Of a DNA stretch of 64,000 bases, positions 11,851 to 24,535 are shown in pieces (position 1 is the first letter of the stretch; every line of letters starts with the position of its first letter). The position numbers and the translations under genes are program-made. This stretch comes from Anaeramoeba flamelloides (Eukaryota > Metamonada > Anaeramoebidae). Below the pieces are notes generated by a model, which was given only the letters and a program-made list of their open reading frames with translations, did no database searches and was not told where the DNA came from. Where the stretch lies: the NCBI GenBank assembly GCA_027625915.1, contig JANTQA010000057.1, forward strand, positions 11,284,001 through 11,348,000. The letters are read 5' to 3'.

Positions 11851-13331
11851 ACATTCCACAACTCTGTAAGTGGGGTATTAGATACACAATTTTAATTTTT
11901 TATTTCCAAGAAAGTGGGGTAATTTTAGTTTGAAATATATTTATTTAATTTAATCTTCAAAAAAGTATTCAAATGTCTAAAATAATTTACTTTCATCTAT
12001 TAATTCCTGAGAATAATTCAATTTTTTTCCTTATATTGTAATAAAAAATATAAGATATTAAAGTTCTGATCTCAATTTTAACTGATATTTTTCATTAGTG
12101 GAAATTGGTTTTTATTGTTTTCCTTTTGTTCTAAAACCCTTTTCATAACTTGTTTAGTTTCAACAAATTTTCAAATAGAATTGTTAATATTTAATCAGAT
12201 TTAAAATATTAAAAGAAATTTATACTTTTCCATATTTCCGTTTTTTTTGTTTAAATTCGTTTTACATTGTGTTCTCTAAAAAAGTGTTATTATTTTTTTC
12301 ATTTTTATGAAAATATTTAAACGAATATATTTTATAATAAATATCTCATTATTAATTTAATCATTCTGTATATTAAACTTAATTTAATAATGTCAATCAG
12401 AGAACACATCCACTAATAAAGATGGTTTTTAATGAAAATGAAAAAATTGCCCCAGTTTTGTCTAAATGTCTTGGATATATATATATAAACTATTTTTTAA
12501 AATTTTTGACTCATTTTTCAATGTTTATGTGTGTTTTTTAGGCTTTTTTCCGATATTTTTATCAAATAATACTTTCAAATTTCTGGATCATAACTATTTT
12601 TTCTAATTTCACAAATTTTTATTTTCAATTTTGCAAATTATTATTTTACTTTTGTTATTCTTCTTCTTTTTCTTCTTTTTTAATAATTTTGTATATTTTG
12701 TTTTGCTTTTTATAATATTTTTCTTTTTCTCTTTTATTATTATTATTATCCAATTTTTTTTTTTAGTTTTTCTTTATTTTAACTCTTTTAATTTTTTTTT
12801 TAGCTTTTTTTGTTGTTCTTTTTCATTTTATTTTTTTTTTCGATATTTTTATTTTCTCAAAAGAACATGTTGAAAAAAAAAAAGATCTTCTAAAAAACAA
12901 ATGATCACTAAGAGAATTGAGAGTATATAATATTTTTTAAAAATGAATTTAATTATTAGCACAAAAAATTTATTAATTTTTTTTTTTCAGTAAAATTTTG
13001 GTAAATAAAAATCAGTAGCGTTCATTTCTAAAATGTGACTCACAATTTTTTAGTTTTAAGTTTTTTTTTTGTTTTTAATTTTTTAAAATATCAGGTTTTT
13101 ATATATTTATAATGATTTAACAGTGAATTACAAATCAGATTTAATAATTTCTTATTCTTGAATACTAAAGGGTTTTTCTTCAATTTATTTTTTAAGGTGA
13201 GTCACACTTTTTTTAATGGTGTTTATATTTAAATATATGTATATCTATGCATGTATGTTTATTACTATTTTGAGTGTTTAAAAATATAAAAATAAGTAAA
13301 AAGTTGATTATGATCAAAAAAAAAAGTTCTG
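11851..13331. repeat. Dispersed repeat R4 and T-rich low complexity
   Basis: 11870-12470 is a diverged relative of 50785-51330. Shared words are CCAAGAAAGTGG, TTTTCATAACTTGTTTA and CATATTTCC. 12640-12860 is almost pure T-rich low complexity, and the open frame there is an artefact of TTT/TTC codons. No gene is supported. Confidence 0.5.
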
Positions 13332-14275
13332 TTAAGGGACTGGTCTCTATTAATTTTTCTTTTTGACCAATAACTAAATTAGATATCCTTATCTTAAAAT
13401 ATGTTTAAAATTGATAAAAAACGGGTTTTTTCAATGTTAGAACTTTTCGTTCTTGTTTTTTTAAAATTTTATAATTCTGTCAAAAAAAGTGACTTTTGCA
13501 ATTTTTTGTTAAAAAAATATCTTTTTACGGATAAGAATTTTTTGATTAATTTTGGATTTAACAATTTTCTCAAAAATAATATTTATTCTCATTTGGAAAA
13601 ACGAAAAAATAATTTAAAGCTAGTGAATATTATCTCTTTCACTTCTGTTCATCCAAATTGATTCTATAAAGAACTCAATTTGTTTTATCAATAATTACTT
13701 TTAAAAAATAAGTTCTTATTCTTTTATTTGATTTTTTTTTGGCCTCTGACAAAAACTTTTGGAATGATAATTTGGGAACACTTAAAAAAACTTCAAATTC
13801 AACAAAAAAAAAAGAGTGTAAACTCAAAGAGTATATTCATGAAAAAAAAAAGGAATGGTACAAGAAAAGAAAGAAAATCTTTTATTTTGAGTAAAGCATA
13901 GATTGTATATTTTTTTTTGAATCAAACTGTTTTTTTTCAGGCAAATCCAAAAAAAGCTTTTCAGGTTTATTTTTCAAACTATTTTTTGTTGGTTTTCCAC
14001 ACAACAAAGTTTTCCTTTCTTGCTCATATTTTTTTTTTATTTTTTGTATTTTTGCTAAAAGTTGAAAACAAGTAACTTTCAAAAAAGTGAAAAAATGTAA
14101 AAATTTTTTATTTCTATAAAAACAATAACTCAATCTAATGAATACTATTTATCGAGATTTCATTACTATACAAAGAAGTTTTTCATTTTGATAACAAATC
14201 TAAGTAATTGGCAAAAAAAAATTCTAAATCTCTATTAAATTTACCTAAAAAAATTAATAGAGACTAATGCCTTAA
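13332..14275. mobile_element. TTAA-flanked element, 944-bp copy
   Basis: The ends are TTAAGGGACTGGTCTCTATT and its inverted partner (TTAAGGCATTAGTCTCTATT on the other strand), the same termini as the short copies at 6358 and 15372. The interior holds two ATG frames of about 85 codons, plus at 13401-13661 and minus at 13882-14133. Neither resembles a transposase and both are compositionally weak. It may be an intermediate deletion derivative of the autonomous parent, or a two-element composite. Confidence 0.5.
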
Positions 14276-15371
14276 AGGAACAATTTTCCAGATTTTTTTT
14301 TCTTAATTTTTATTATCTCCAAGGAGCAAGTATCAATATTATCAACTGAAAAAAAAAAAAAAATCAATTTTTTTATTGTAGGGAGGTAATCTCCTCTTAC
14401 AAATATTGTTTTTTTTTTTTTTTTAATAAGAAATAAACAGATAATTTATTTAATTTTCAGTTTATTTCATATATTAAAGAAATCAAGGCACTTTCCAGTA
14501 AGATTTTTTTAATTTGAAAGAATTGGGGAAAAATATTATTTTTTTTTTCGTTTGAATTCTGAAAAATATCTATCTGTTTTTTCATAATTTTAGTATTGAA
14601 AGGTATTTTTATTGAATTCCCTTTTAATTTCTTGAGTTTAAAAAAATAAATGTCATCTAGGTTTTAATAAAGTTTTTTGCTGATTTGTAAAATCAATGGA
14701 ATGTATTGATAAACAAGAAAACCTTGAGAAAACTATATTTAACTTTTACAGATCTTTGAAGAATTAATTAACATCTTTCATTTTATCCAGTTCTTTTAAA
14801 TTCTATAAAGGTTGGACACTTTACTGGTTTCAAGGTTTTTGTTTAGAAATTATAATAATCATCAAAATTTTCTTTATCATTTATGAATATTAAATAAATA
14901 ATGATTCTTTATACTGAATAATGTTTTATAATAAATACTTATTTGTAATTTTGAAAAAAAAAATCATTTTTTATGAAATTCATATTAACTCTGGTGTCCA
15001 ATTTATATTAATTGTGTACTTTGAAGTTGTTATTTATTTATTTTTCTTGAAAGTTGAATTCGATCTTTTAGTTCGAATTCTTATCTATCCTTTGGGATAT
15101 TTATTTCTTCCTGTTGAAAATGATTTGTGTAACATTTTTTTTTTTTTAATGTTGACAAAAAAAGGATCCTTTCTTTAAATTGATTTTATTTGTCAAGTTT
15201 TTTTTTATCTTGGAATATATACTAATTTTAGATAATTTATAGTAAAGTAAAAGATTTGGGATCACAAAAAGTGTCTCAATAAAAAAAAAAAAAAAAGGAA
15301 AAAACCAAAAGGTATCACCTTAAAAACAAGCGCCCCTTAAAAAAAAATCATAACAAAAAAAATTTTCTTTC
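14276..15371. other. AT-rich region without a supported gene
   Basis: An ATG frame at 14921-15178 has some hydrophobic runs (FILIVYFEVVIYLFFLKV) but no domain and no clear exon signals, so it is not called. The rest is homopolymer-rich. Confidence 0.3.
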
Positions 15372-15549
15372 TTAAGTGACCAATATCTATTAAATTATTT
15401 TACCTAAATTTAAAAGAGACAGTGAAAATTTTTTGCAAATTACTTTTATTTTTAAATCCTATTTATTTTCAATATTAAACTTATTTCAAGATTAAGAAAT
15501 CCTTATTTAGAAATTGGTCAAAAAAAAATAATATATACCAGTCCCTTAA
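15372..15549. mobile_element. TTAA-flanked miniature element, copy 2
   Basis: The edges are TTAAGTGACCAATATCTATT on the left and, on the opposite strand, TTAAGGGACTGGTATATATT. The interior is a diverged relative of 6358-6541: both share an AATATTAAAC block and TTATTTAGAAATT near the right end. Confidence 0.6.
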
Positions 15550-16818
15550 AAAATATCCCTAACAATCATAATTTGCAACTGATAAGTTCCCAGAGTGTAT
15601 TTATAAAAAATGAATAAAAAACTTTTGAATACGAAATCATTAAATGTAAAGAATCTTTGGTAATTTAAATGCCTCTTTTTTTTCAGTTCCAAAAGAGAAA
15701 AGTGGACTTAATTTTCAAAAAACAAAATAACCAATTTAAAAAGAGCGTGAGTTAGTGCTAAATTTAAAAAAAACACAAGTAATTTTTACTTCGATATCCA
15801 TTATCTTAAACCGAAAAACTCAACTTTCTCAAAGTTCTGGACAAAGAATATTTGAAAACTAGACAAGTTTACAAATGTTATTTGTCCGAAAAACCAATAG
15901 AGTTGCTATCAAAAGTAAAACAATATAATTCAGGAAAAAAGAAGTAAAAAGGAAAAACTTTTACTTGTTTTTATTTAGATTCTTGGAAAAACTTTTACCC
16001 AAACTGCACTCAGTCAATGAATTTTACAGTAAATACTGTTGGTAATTAAACTTTTATTTCTTCGTTTTTGTAAACAAAAGAAAAAATTATTAAATAGAAT
16101 TTTTGACTGTGTCGATAATTGGTGGATAAACGGGATAAAATTTTCCTTTCGTTTCCCTTTACTTTTGTTATTTGTGTGAAATATGTTTTCCAAAGAATTA
16201 AGTTGCAAGATATGTTCTCTATTTGAAAAGGGATAGGGAAAATGAAAAAATTTTCCGATTTATTCAACAAACACTAATTGAAAAAATAGTTTATGATCTA
16301 AAGTCATTTAAGAAATAATTAAAGCTCTTCAATTTGAGTTAACAAAAAACAAATTTTTGCGAATTGAAACAAGGTCAATTACTTTCTAATAACTGAAAAT
16401 TTAACAAATACAAAAAATTTTGATTCGTTAAATTACTTCTTAGATAACATAAAAAACTACAATTTTCACTTAAAAGAAACAATCTATCACTATAAATCCA
16501 AAACCAATCAAGAAAAAAGAAAAAAATTTTAAAGTGGATAAATACAAATAAATTAGTAAACTTGATTAAAATGATAATTAGGAAGTTGACCTTATTACTT
16601 GAAGGAAAAGTTTTCTTTTCGAGACTTTGAATATGAAAGAAAAAAATACAAAATCTTTTTAGGTTTTATTCCTTTTTTCCAGTCTTGTTTTCTTGGTACA
16701 TACATTTTTATTTTTTTCTATTTGTTTCCAAAAAAATAGTTAACTTGAAAAAAACGAAATTTTCCACAAAAAGTATTGTTTGTAACAAAGCAAAAACAAG
16801 CAAATAACAAAATTCGTC
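15550..16818. other. Upstream region of the rhomboid gene
   Basis: Two overlapping minus-strand frames at 16014-16270, open in two phases, have mildly protein-like composition. They may mark an exon of an unresolved minus-strand gene that would be divergent from the rhomboid gene. The last few hundred bases before 16819 should carry the rhomboid promoter, though no motif stands out. Confidence 0.3.
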
Positions 16819-18727
16819 ATGTCTTCTGACTTATCTATGGATGATTTTGAAGAAGTCAAGCCAAAGAACAAGGGTTCTGATCGTTCTGAAAGCACAACTT
16901 CTTCTACTTCTTCGAGTGAAAATTCTGATCTGAGCGATAGCAATTTTAAACAAAACCCACTTCACGTCAAGGCACCAAAAACAAAAAACGGCAAAGCCCG
17001 TTCCGGAGGCGGAGGTGCACTCAAGCATGGCTCAAGCTTTAGGAATTTCCAGTTTTCCACGCTTGGTAAAACGTTCCGAAAGGGGCTCAAGAACGCACAG
17101 GGCGACCTGGGCTTCCTCTCGAGCGAAAACCAAAGCGACTACCAAAAGCAATACCAGCACATGACCTTTTACAAACGGAAGGCCAAACCTCGAAACTTAA
17201 TGGACCACAAAGACACTACACCAAGGTTTGCAAACAGCGGGCACGTTGATTTAGAATCGGGCTTTAACGACGACGATTTTGAACAAGAGTTCGGCGGCAC
17301 CAAGGTCTCAAGCGACTCTGATCATGGCAAGAAAAAAAAAAACAAGAAGGGCAAGAAGGGCAAGAAGAGCAAGAAGGGCAAGAAGGAGAAAGCGTTTGAC
17401 ACGAACGACTTTGTTCAAACAAAAAAGAACAAGAATGCAAAGAAGAAAAAAAAGTCTCAAAAAAAGAAAGACCCTTGGAATAATAAGAGAACGCCTTATT
17501 TTATTTACCTTGTTTCCTTTGTGAATGTACTTTTACTGATTATATCTATTGGAAAGAATGGCGGGTTGGAAAGTATCAAAATAAACCCTTGGTTTGGTAA
17601 ATAATTTTCCTTTTTGTTCTTTTTGTTTTATTATTTACAAACTATTTTTTTTTTAGTCTTTTTATTGTTTTAATTTGATCCTCTCGATTTTGTCCTTTAA
17701 CAAAAGCAACGTCTTTGCTTTTCAAAGTCTTGCGAATTTTTTTCTTTTATTTTCATGGTTGTTTTTTGTTTAATTGTGTTCTCTGAATGTTTCATTTTTT
17801 TCTTTCTTGATTGTTCTGTTTTGTTATTTTAATTTTCGAAAACTCTGATCTAAATTTTCAAAAGGTCCATCACAAGAGACTTTGGTTGAGATGGGTGCAA
17901 AAGAAGCGACAAAAATCCAAGACGGTGAATATTGGAGATTCTTTACAGCAAGTATGTTTTATTCTTTGTTCTGAGGAAAAGCGAACTTTGTTTTTCTTTC
18001 CAATTGACTTTATCTTTTGCTCAAAAAACTAATTTCTTTTCTTTTCTTTTCTTTTCTTGCCTTTTCTTTTTTTGCCTTTTCTTTTCTTCTTTTTTCGTAA
18101 AAATCAACAAAAATTTGCAATTTCTTTTTCAAAATTTTCAAAGTGTTTCTTCATGTCGGCGTAATCCACTTAGTCATGAATTTAGCATTTCAAATTCGTG
18201 TAGGAGCAGAGCTTGAAAAAATGTTTGGGCACACTCGAATGATCCTCATTTATATTATCTCGGGTATTGGTGGGAATTTGTTGTCTGCAATTTTTTTGCC
18301 AAGTTTGGTTTCTGTTGGTGCCTCGAGCGCGCTTTATGGCCTGGTTGGTATTTTGTTTTGTGATCTTTTTCAGAATTGGAACGACATCCAAAATCCAAAA
18401 AGCTCCTTGTTTAAATTGACTTTAATGGTGGTTTTCAGTTTAGGCATCGGGCTTTTGCCTGCCATCGACAACTTTGCTCATGTCGGCGGCTTCGTAGCGG
18501 GCAGTCTAATGGGAATTATCATCTTGCCCTATATCCATTTTGGCAAAGCACGTAAATTGCTCGTATTAATTGCTTTCCCACTTTTTTTCTTATACTTCTT
18601 TTTGTGCTATTATTTCTTTTTTAAAGATGTTGACCCAAATGGTTGGTGTCCGAAATGTACATACCTTAACTGTTTGCCAGTAAACGATTGGTGTAGTTCA
18701 ACTAATGGAACAAACCAAATGGAATAA
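16819..18727 (+). CDS. Rhomboid intramembrane serine protease
   Basis: Exons 16819-17596, 17865-17951 and 18144-18727 join in phase (donors GTAAAT and GTATGT, T-rich acceptors) to give 482 residues. Residues 1-228 are cytosolic, Ser-rich then Lys/Gly-rich (KKGKKGKKSKKGKKEK). A membrane segment follows at about 229-247. The rhomboid core shows NPWFGPS, EYWRFFTAMFLH, the H-x4-H-x3-N block (H292, H297, N301), the catalytic serine in GASSALYG (S349) and the catalytic histidine in NFAHVGGFVAG (H401). Both catalytic residues are present, so it should be active, cutting single-pass membrane proteins within the bilayer. The tail has four cysteines (C457, C460, C465, C472) in a C-x2-C-T-Y-L-N-C pattern that I recall from plant rhomboids. 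The membrane layout (one segment before a six-segment core) fits secretory-pathway rhomboids. Nothing is truncated. Confidence 0.95.
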
Positions 18728-19563
18728 TTGATTGTTTTTTTAATTTTTTCTTTTTATTTTTATCTTTATTTATAAAATTTTTCTATTTATTTTTTTTAAT
18801 ATATGGATTTTTAGTTTTTTTTTTTTTATTTTATTTTTTTTTTATCATTTTTGATAAAGAAAAAAAATATTATGAAAACAAAATTTTTATTTTACCTCTA
18901 AAAAAATAATGAAAATCATTTTAACTGTCGATCATATTTTGTTTTTTTTTTTTTTTTAATTCTTTAAATATCCTAATAATTCTTTTATTGCCATGTAAGG
19001 AAGTGGATTTCATTCCTCTTATTTGTACAAAGTCCCAAATAAAAAATTCAGAATTTTTTAAATGATTCCCAGACATTACTATTCTTACTATATCATAAAA
19101 AATATAGCTCATTAGAATAATTTTTTCTGGGATATCAAAAATTTATTATTTTTACATTTAAGGATAAAAAGATTGAAAATTAATGGAAAAGGAAAATTTA
19201 AAAAATAAAAATAATGTTGATATAAAATAATTTATGTAAGACAAGTATAATTATTTGTAAATTTTTGTTGGAACTAAATTAAATTTTTTATTGAAACAAA
19301 TAATTTTTTTTGTACTTTATTCAAAGACATTAATTTTTTTTTTATTATTGATAAGTGGTAATTCAATTAAAATTACTTCCTTTTAATCTGAAACACTAAT
19401 TATAATTAGATTTTTTTATCTTTACTAAACTATTTTTCAAAAATGTTGACTCAATTTATAATATTATTGTAAGTGGTTTTGCTCGGTTTAATCTCATATT
19501 CTTATCAAAATTAATAGTTTTCAAATTTTCGGATCAATATCATTTTTCTACATGTTCAATTTA
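18728..19563. other. 3' region of the rhomboid gene, AT-rich
   Basis: No gene or repeat with a clear partner was seen. The minus-strand frame at 18921-19112 is a chance frame. Confidence 0.35.
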
Positions 19564-19965
19564 CAGTCTTTCCAAGGCTACCATGAATTTTTATATGAAT
19601 CAAATTTTGATGCTGATATAGATTTTTTAAAAAGTTGGATATGAGGATAAGAAAGCTCATATTGAAAAAAAAATTTCACAAATTTACTAATTTCAAAGAT
19701 TTTCTTGTGATATTATCAAAAATATTTTCGGTTTTTCAAGAGAAACTTTTAAGTGGCATCTCAACAGATTTTCCAGGTTTGAAGCAATTTAGGGATCTGA
19801 AAATTAATTTTTCTTATATCAAATGAAAATTTTTCAAATGAGGTCATTTGTGAAATTTTTTTTTCACAATGAGCTTTCTTATCCTCATATCCAACTTTTT
19901 AAAAAATCTATATCAGCATCAAAATTTGATTCATATAACAATTCAAGGTAGCCTTGGAACAGCTG
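19564..19965. repeat. Long foldback, about 121-bp arms
   Basis: The left arm (19564-19684) and right arm (19844-19965) are reverse complements with few mismatches, sharing TCCAAGGCTACC, ATGAATCAAATTTTGATGCT and GGATATGAGGATAAGAAAGC. The loop is about 160 bp. The frame at 19635-19826 crosses arm and loop and is not considered a gene. Its shape is like that of the foldbacks at 2191, 32808 and 60930, but the arm sequences are unrelated. Confidence 0.85.
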
Positions 19966-21924
19966 TATTTTTTTTTTGTTTCTTCAAATAATTGTTTTTC
20001 TTTGGTTTTTCTTTTTTTAACGAAAAAATTATCTTTGATCTTTTTTTTTTTTTCTTTTTCTTTTTTTTTTTTTTGATCATTTTTTTTTATAAATCATCAT
20101 ATAGAAAGTTGAAAAAGAAAAAGAAAGTTAAGAATTTGAATAAACTTTAAGAAATTTGAGACAACCCAATGTATCTTAAAATATCATAATTATTATCAAA
20201 AAATCTTCTTGTTAATCCCCTTTCTTTCAGTGAAAGTTTTGTTATAAAGAATCGGGTATGGTTCTTTTCAAAAAATAAAATTCACTATTTTTTTATTTTT
20301 TGATTTTCTTTTCTTTTTAATTTATAAAATATCATATTGTTGTGAATTTAGAATAATTCAAAAATGAATTATTAATATGATTTACTAATTAGTCGTTCGT
20401 GGATATGTAATATTTTTTTGTTGCAATTGATTAATCGAAGTGGATAAAAGTTATTAATATAGTATATATAATGTATACATATTTATAATCAATATGATAG
20501 ATTTTATTTAAAAAAAGAAAAAAAAAAAAAACAATTATTTTTGATAAGAGATAAGACAAAGAGAAAAAACATCACGAAATATTAGAGAAAATAAATAATT
20601 AATAATAATGTGTAAAAAATAAATTTAAAAGGTTTTAACAAGAGTGTTGAATAGGTTTTTTTTTTTTTTTTTATTCCAAAAATTTCTTGATTATCGCTAT
20701 ACTTTAATTTATTATTAAAGTCTTAAGATTTATCAACCTGTGATCTAAATTAAAAAAAGATTAGTTTTCGATGTTTTTTAAATTCAAGCTTTAATGATAA
20801 TGGGGGGTCTTTAAAGAGTTGAATTTCAAGAAAAGTTTTTATATTTAATTTTTTTTTAATATATTGCTTATTGATTTTTCTTTTTACTTTCACAACTATT
20901 AAGATAATTTCCTATTTTTCTTCAAGTTTTCTCTATTCAACTTTATAAATTATTAAAAGTAAATTTAGTCATTGGTTTCTCATTGCTTTAAATTTTAAAA
21001 GAGGTATAAAAACACTAAATAAATTTAAGGTCTCTGTAAAATCAGGTATTCTATCATATACTATCTTATCACATTTTTTCAATAATACACATGAATATAA
21101 ATATATTTTAATAAAGCCCATTACAAAATAAAATATTTATAAATTTCTTAATTCAGAAAATGTTAGTCAATTAAAGGGTTTTTTTTTAAAGAGACAATAA
21201 AAAGTGGTTTTGAATATTTCTGAATAAAACACTAATATTTATTAAGAAACTTTAACTATTAATTTGTTTCAATTTGATTTTTGATTACTTTTCTTTTAAG
21301 TTTGAATTCATTTTTTTTTTCGAAATCTGATTAACCATTTTCAGAATGAAATATGAATTTCCCGATTTCCAACCTTTTAATTTGTAATTTGTTATTTTTT
21401 TACTAAATACAAATTATTATTCGTTTTTTAGTTTTAATTTTTATATCTTTTTCTTTTATTTTTTCAAAGAGAAAATGATGGTAATTTAGTCAATAATTTA
21501 TTCAACAAAAAAATAGTAAAACATATTTAATACAGAAATATGAGCGTATAATATTCAAATGGAATTTTTACTAAAATTTTTTTTTTGTTTTTTTTTTAAA
21601 TTATCTGTTTAAAATTACAATAATTAAAACTTCAACTTGATGAATTTCTAGAGATCTTCTTAAAATTCAACTTTCGATAAAAAAAAATATTTTAGATCTG
21701 TTCAAATTTTAATTTTACAATTTCATAATTTCAATTACAAATCTATAAACGCAAAAGAATTGTGTGTGTGTGTGTTCTATAGATCGTTTTTTCGTTATTT
21801 GTAAAAGTTTGAAATGTTTTCAAATTTGAATTCGACTTTAAAAGCTATAAAGTTATTTTTTTTACAATTTTAATCTATAAATCTATTTTAAAAAAATTTT
21901 TTGGGGTGTCTTTGATTTGAACTA
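19966..21924. other. AT-rich region without a gene
   Basis: No coding sequence is supported. Long T and A runs are frequent, and a short (GT)n tract lies at about 21762-21774. I saw no convincing repeat partner. Confidence 0.35.
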
Positions 21925-22120
21925 CAGTCAGTTCCACTTTTAAGGCACAAACTTTCAACGAAATTTAAGACACAAAAAAATCTCAAATTAAGGCACAAAA
22001 TTTGGAATTTTTTTTTTACAATTTATTTTACTAGAACCTGGATTTTGTGCCTTAATTTAAGGTTTTTATTGTGTCCTAAATTCCGTTGAAAGTTCGTACC
22101 TTTATAGTGGAACCGACTTT
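21925..22120. mobile_element. Mariner-like MITE, copy 2
   Basis: It starts after TA with CAGTCAGTTCCACTTTTAAG and ends in the complementary arm (AGTGGAACCGACTT) before a TA. It has the best-preserved outer arm of the family. The interior carries the family words GCACAAACTTTCAACG and TTTACTAGAA. Confidence 0.8.
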
Positions 22121-22810
22121 TTGTAATTTTTTTAATCCAATTTATTCTGAATAAAAATTAAGTATGAGAGGTGAATGTAAAATAACTGAATAACTAAATG
22201 TACTACAGGGCGGAAACTAAGTTCCTAAGGGACCAAATTATCTTTATTTTTGCATACTGGTATTTGAAATTTAAATGGGTTATATTTTGAACTTGTTTTT
22301 GCTTTTTTACAACCCTTCATAATCTTTCATTTGGTATTATTATTCCATACAACTGTAAAACCAAAATATTATATAAAAGGATATGCATCGATCCCAAATT
22401 TCAATCTATCCAATGTATTTCCTTGAAAATTTTTTAGTCTATTGGAAAAAAAGGAAATTAAAAAGGATGTGAAAATTCTACTGTATTTATTATTCCAATA
22501 CCAGTATTGAAGTACATTTGATCAATTTAATGGTTTTAGACTTTCAGAAAAAATGATACACCATTTTGAATTTGAAAGAAACATTTCCAAAACCTACACT
22601 GGTTATTCTTTTCATATCAAAATTACTCATAAAGTTATCAGTTTTTGATTTTGTTTTTATTGTTTGAAAAATAGGTTTTTGAATTTAAAAGTATCGCTTT
22701 TTTGAACACTTAGATTTTTTTTTGTACCACAAGAGAATTATATTTCATTTTACACACTTCACAGCAGAAAGATTGATCACAATAAAATTGATTTCTAAAA
22801 ATTTTTCTTT
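22121..22810. other. Unassigned AT-rich stretch
   Basis: No gene was found. A GC-richer word (AGGGCGGAAACTAAGTTCC) at about 22206-22224 might be the end of another element, but I could not find a matching inverted end. Confidence 0.3.
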
Positions 22811-23052
22811 AAAGCCCTAGTCCCAGTATAACAGCAAAAAATGTCGATTTTTTTTTGTAATTTTTTTTAAATTGGCTTTTTTGGAATATCTCCAAGTTCT
22901 AGTTTTTGCCCAAGTATTTGGTTGGGTTCAAATAGTGATCATTTTTACATTTCAGGTAACATTATGTTCATGGGTTTTCTGAAAAGGGGGGTTGAAAAAC
23001 AATGACAAAAAAAGTTGACTTTTTTTGCTTTTATACTGGGACTCGGGCTCTA
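22811..23052. mobile_element. Miniature inverted-repeat element, second family
   Basis: The terminal inverted repeats are about 45 bp: AAAGCCCTAGTCCCAGTATA at the left and, on the other strand, AGAGCCCGAGTCCCAGTATA at the right, both followed by A(C/A)AGCAAAAAA. The 242-bp element has no open frame. The flanks are AT-rich and the target duplication could not be fixed (TA or TTTA). No second copy was seen here. Confidence 0.65.
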
Positions 23053-23068
23053 AAAAACAGGTAACTCT

Positions 23069-24535
23069 AATTTTTTTTTTTTCCCAAAAGCACTAGAGTA
23101 ATTATTTACACAAGAAAACGATCGAACCTCAGAAGAAAAACATTCATTTATCGACTTTAGTGAAATGAATTATCATTTTTAAAAGAATTTGCTTATTTGA
23201 AATCAATTTTCAGTCAAAAGATCTTGATTTTTTTTTTGGATTTTTGGATCAAATTATAAAAATAAAATTTTACAACAAAAGATTGATATTTTTTAGTAGT
23301 CTCACTTTTAGGAATTTTTGAGTTTTTGGATGAACAAACAATATTGGAACTTTAGCCTTAGTTTTAAAATGTCTGAAAAATAAATCAAATATTAAATTCA
23401 TTGAGATGAGTAAAATATGGATTATTTATAATTTTTTCACAAATATTTATTCAATTTCTTAAAAATTAAAAGGTTAGCCAATATTCTTTTTCAAATATTC
23501 TATGTATAAAAAACGAACTTAAAATTAATATAAGTTATTTGATAATATCTATTATTTTTTTTCATTGGAATTATTAATTGGGTTAGTGTTTTTTTTTTAT
23601 TTGAAAATCGTTAAAAAATTGAGAAATAATTGTAAATTCTATTAATAAACTTAATCTTTGGGGATATTACTAACCCATTGGAAGAATTAAGATTGAAGTA
23701 ATTAATTCTTGATAAAAAATAATCAAATTAATAAGTATTTCTTTGGTTATATAATTTAATTTCTCTAGGTTTTTAAAAAATTATTTTACTAGAATTTTTG
23801 ATTCAATGATTTGAGTTGTTTTTATCGTTTTTTTTTATTCAACAAATTGAAAAAAATTAAGTTGAACCCTTCTTTAAACAAATTTTATTTTTTTTCAAAA
23901 AAAAAACACAATAAACACAGCCAGTTCTACCTTTAAGATACAAACTTTCAACCAAATTTATAGGCACAAAAAAATCACAAATTTAGGAACATTTGTTGGA
24001 ATTTTTTTTTACACAGTTTATTTTACTAGAATTGGAATGTTGTGCCTTAATTTGAGATTTTTTATTGTCAATTAAATTTAGTTTTGCATTTGTTTCTTAA
24101 AAGTCGAGCTGAATGTAATTATCTTTTTTTTGTAATCAAATATGCTTTTTTTAAACCAAGTGCTTTCATAACTGAGTATCTTCGTTTCCAAGGGGCACTT
24201 TTGAACAATTCTTTCCAGATATAAAATTCCTTTCTTCTTTCAAGAAAATATTTTTTTTTTGAAATAATTAGAAAATATGTCAAATTTTAAACTTTTCCAA
24301 AACGAGAAAAATTGGATCAATCTTTTAAAAACATTAATTCATTTTGGAAAATTGATTAAAAAATAAGTTGGATCTTGAATTCGTCAGAGTATTTCTTAGT
24401 TTTGAAATTTCAAGATTGGGTACTTTTTTTTTTGGAATTTGCTATTATGTTTACTCAAAGATTTTTTTTAGCTTTCTTGTTCTACCAAAAAATATCAGAA
24501 TTTCCATGATTTAAAAATCAGGAATTGGGTTCCTC
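23069..24535 (+). repeat. Dispersed repeat R3, copy 1 (contains a MITE)
   Basis: It is collinear with 58767-60045 in the same orientation, beginning with T-run, CCCAAAAGCANTAGAGTAAT and continuing through GAAATGAATTATCATTTTTA, GATAATATCTATTATT and TTTCTTCTTTCAA. Identity is clear but indels are many, suggesting an old duplication or two copies of an unknown element. The mariner-like MITE at 23918-24115 is inserted here and absent from the other copy. Confidence 0.65.
23918..24115. mobile_element. Mariner-like MITE, copy 3, inside R3
   Basis: It begins CAGCCAGTTCTACCTTTAAG and ends with the complement of CATTCAGCTCGACTTTTAAG, followed by TA. The length of 198 bp matches copy 1. The paralogous R3 copy near 59610 reads straight through the site. 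Confidence 0.75.

Noticed and set aside
12631-12873. 80-codon plus-strand open frame
   Set aside because: Almost entirely Phe/Leu/Ile from a T-rich tract; no exon signals.
16740-17028. Minus-strand frames opposite the rhomboid first exon
   Set aside because: Shadows of the Ser/Lys-rich coding strand.
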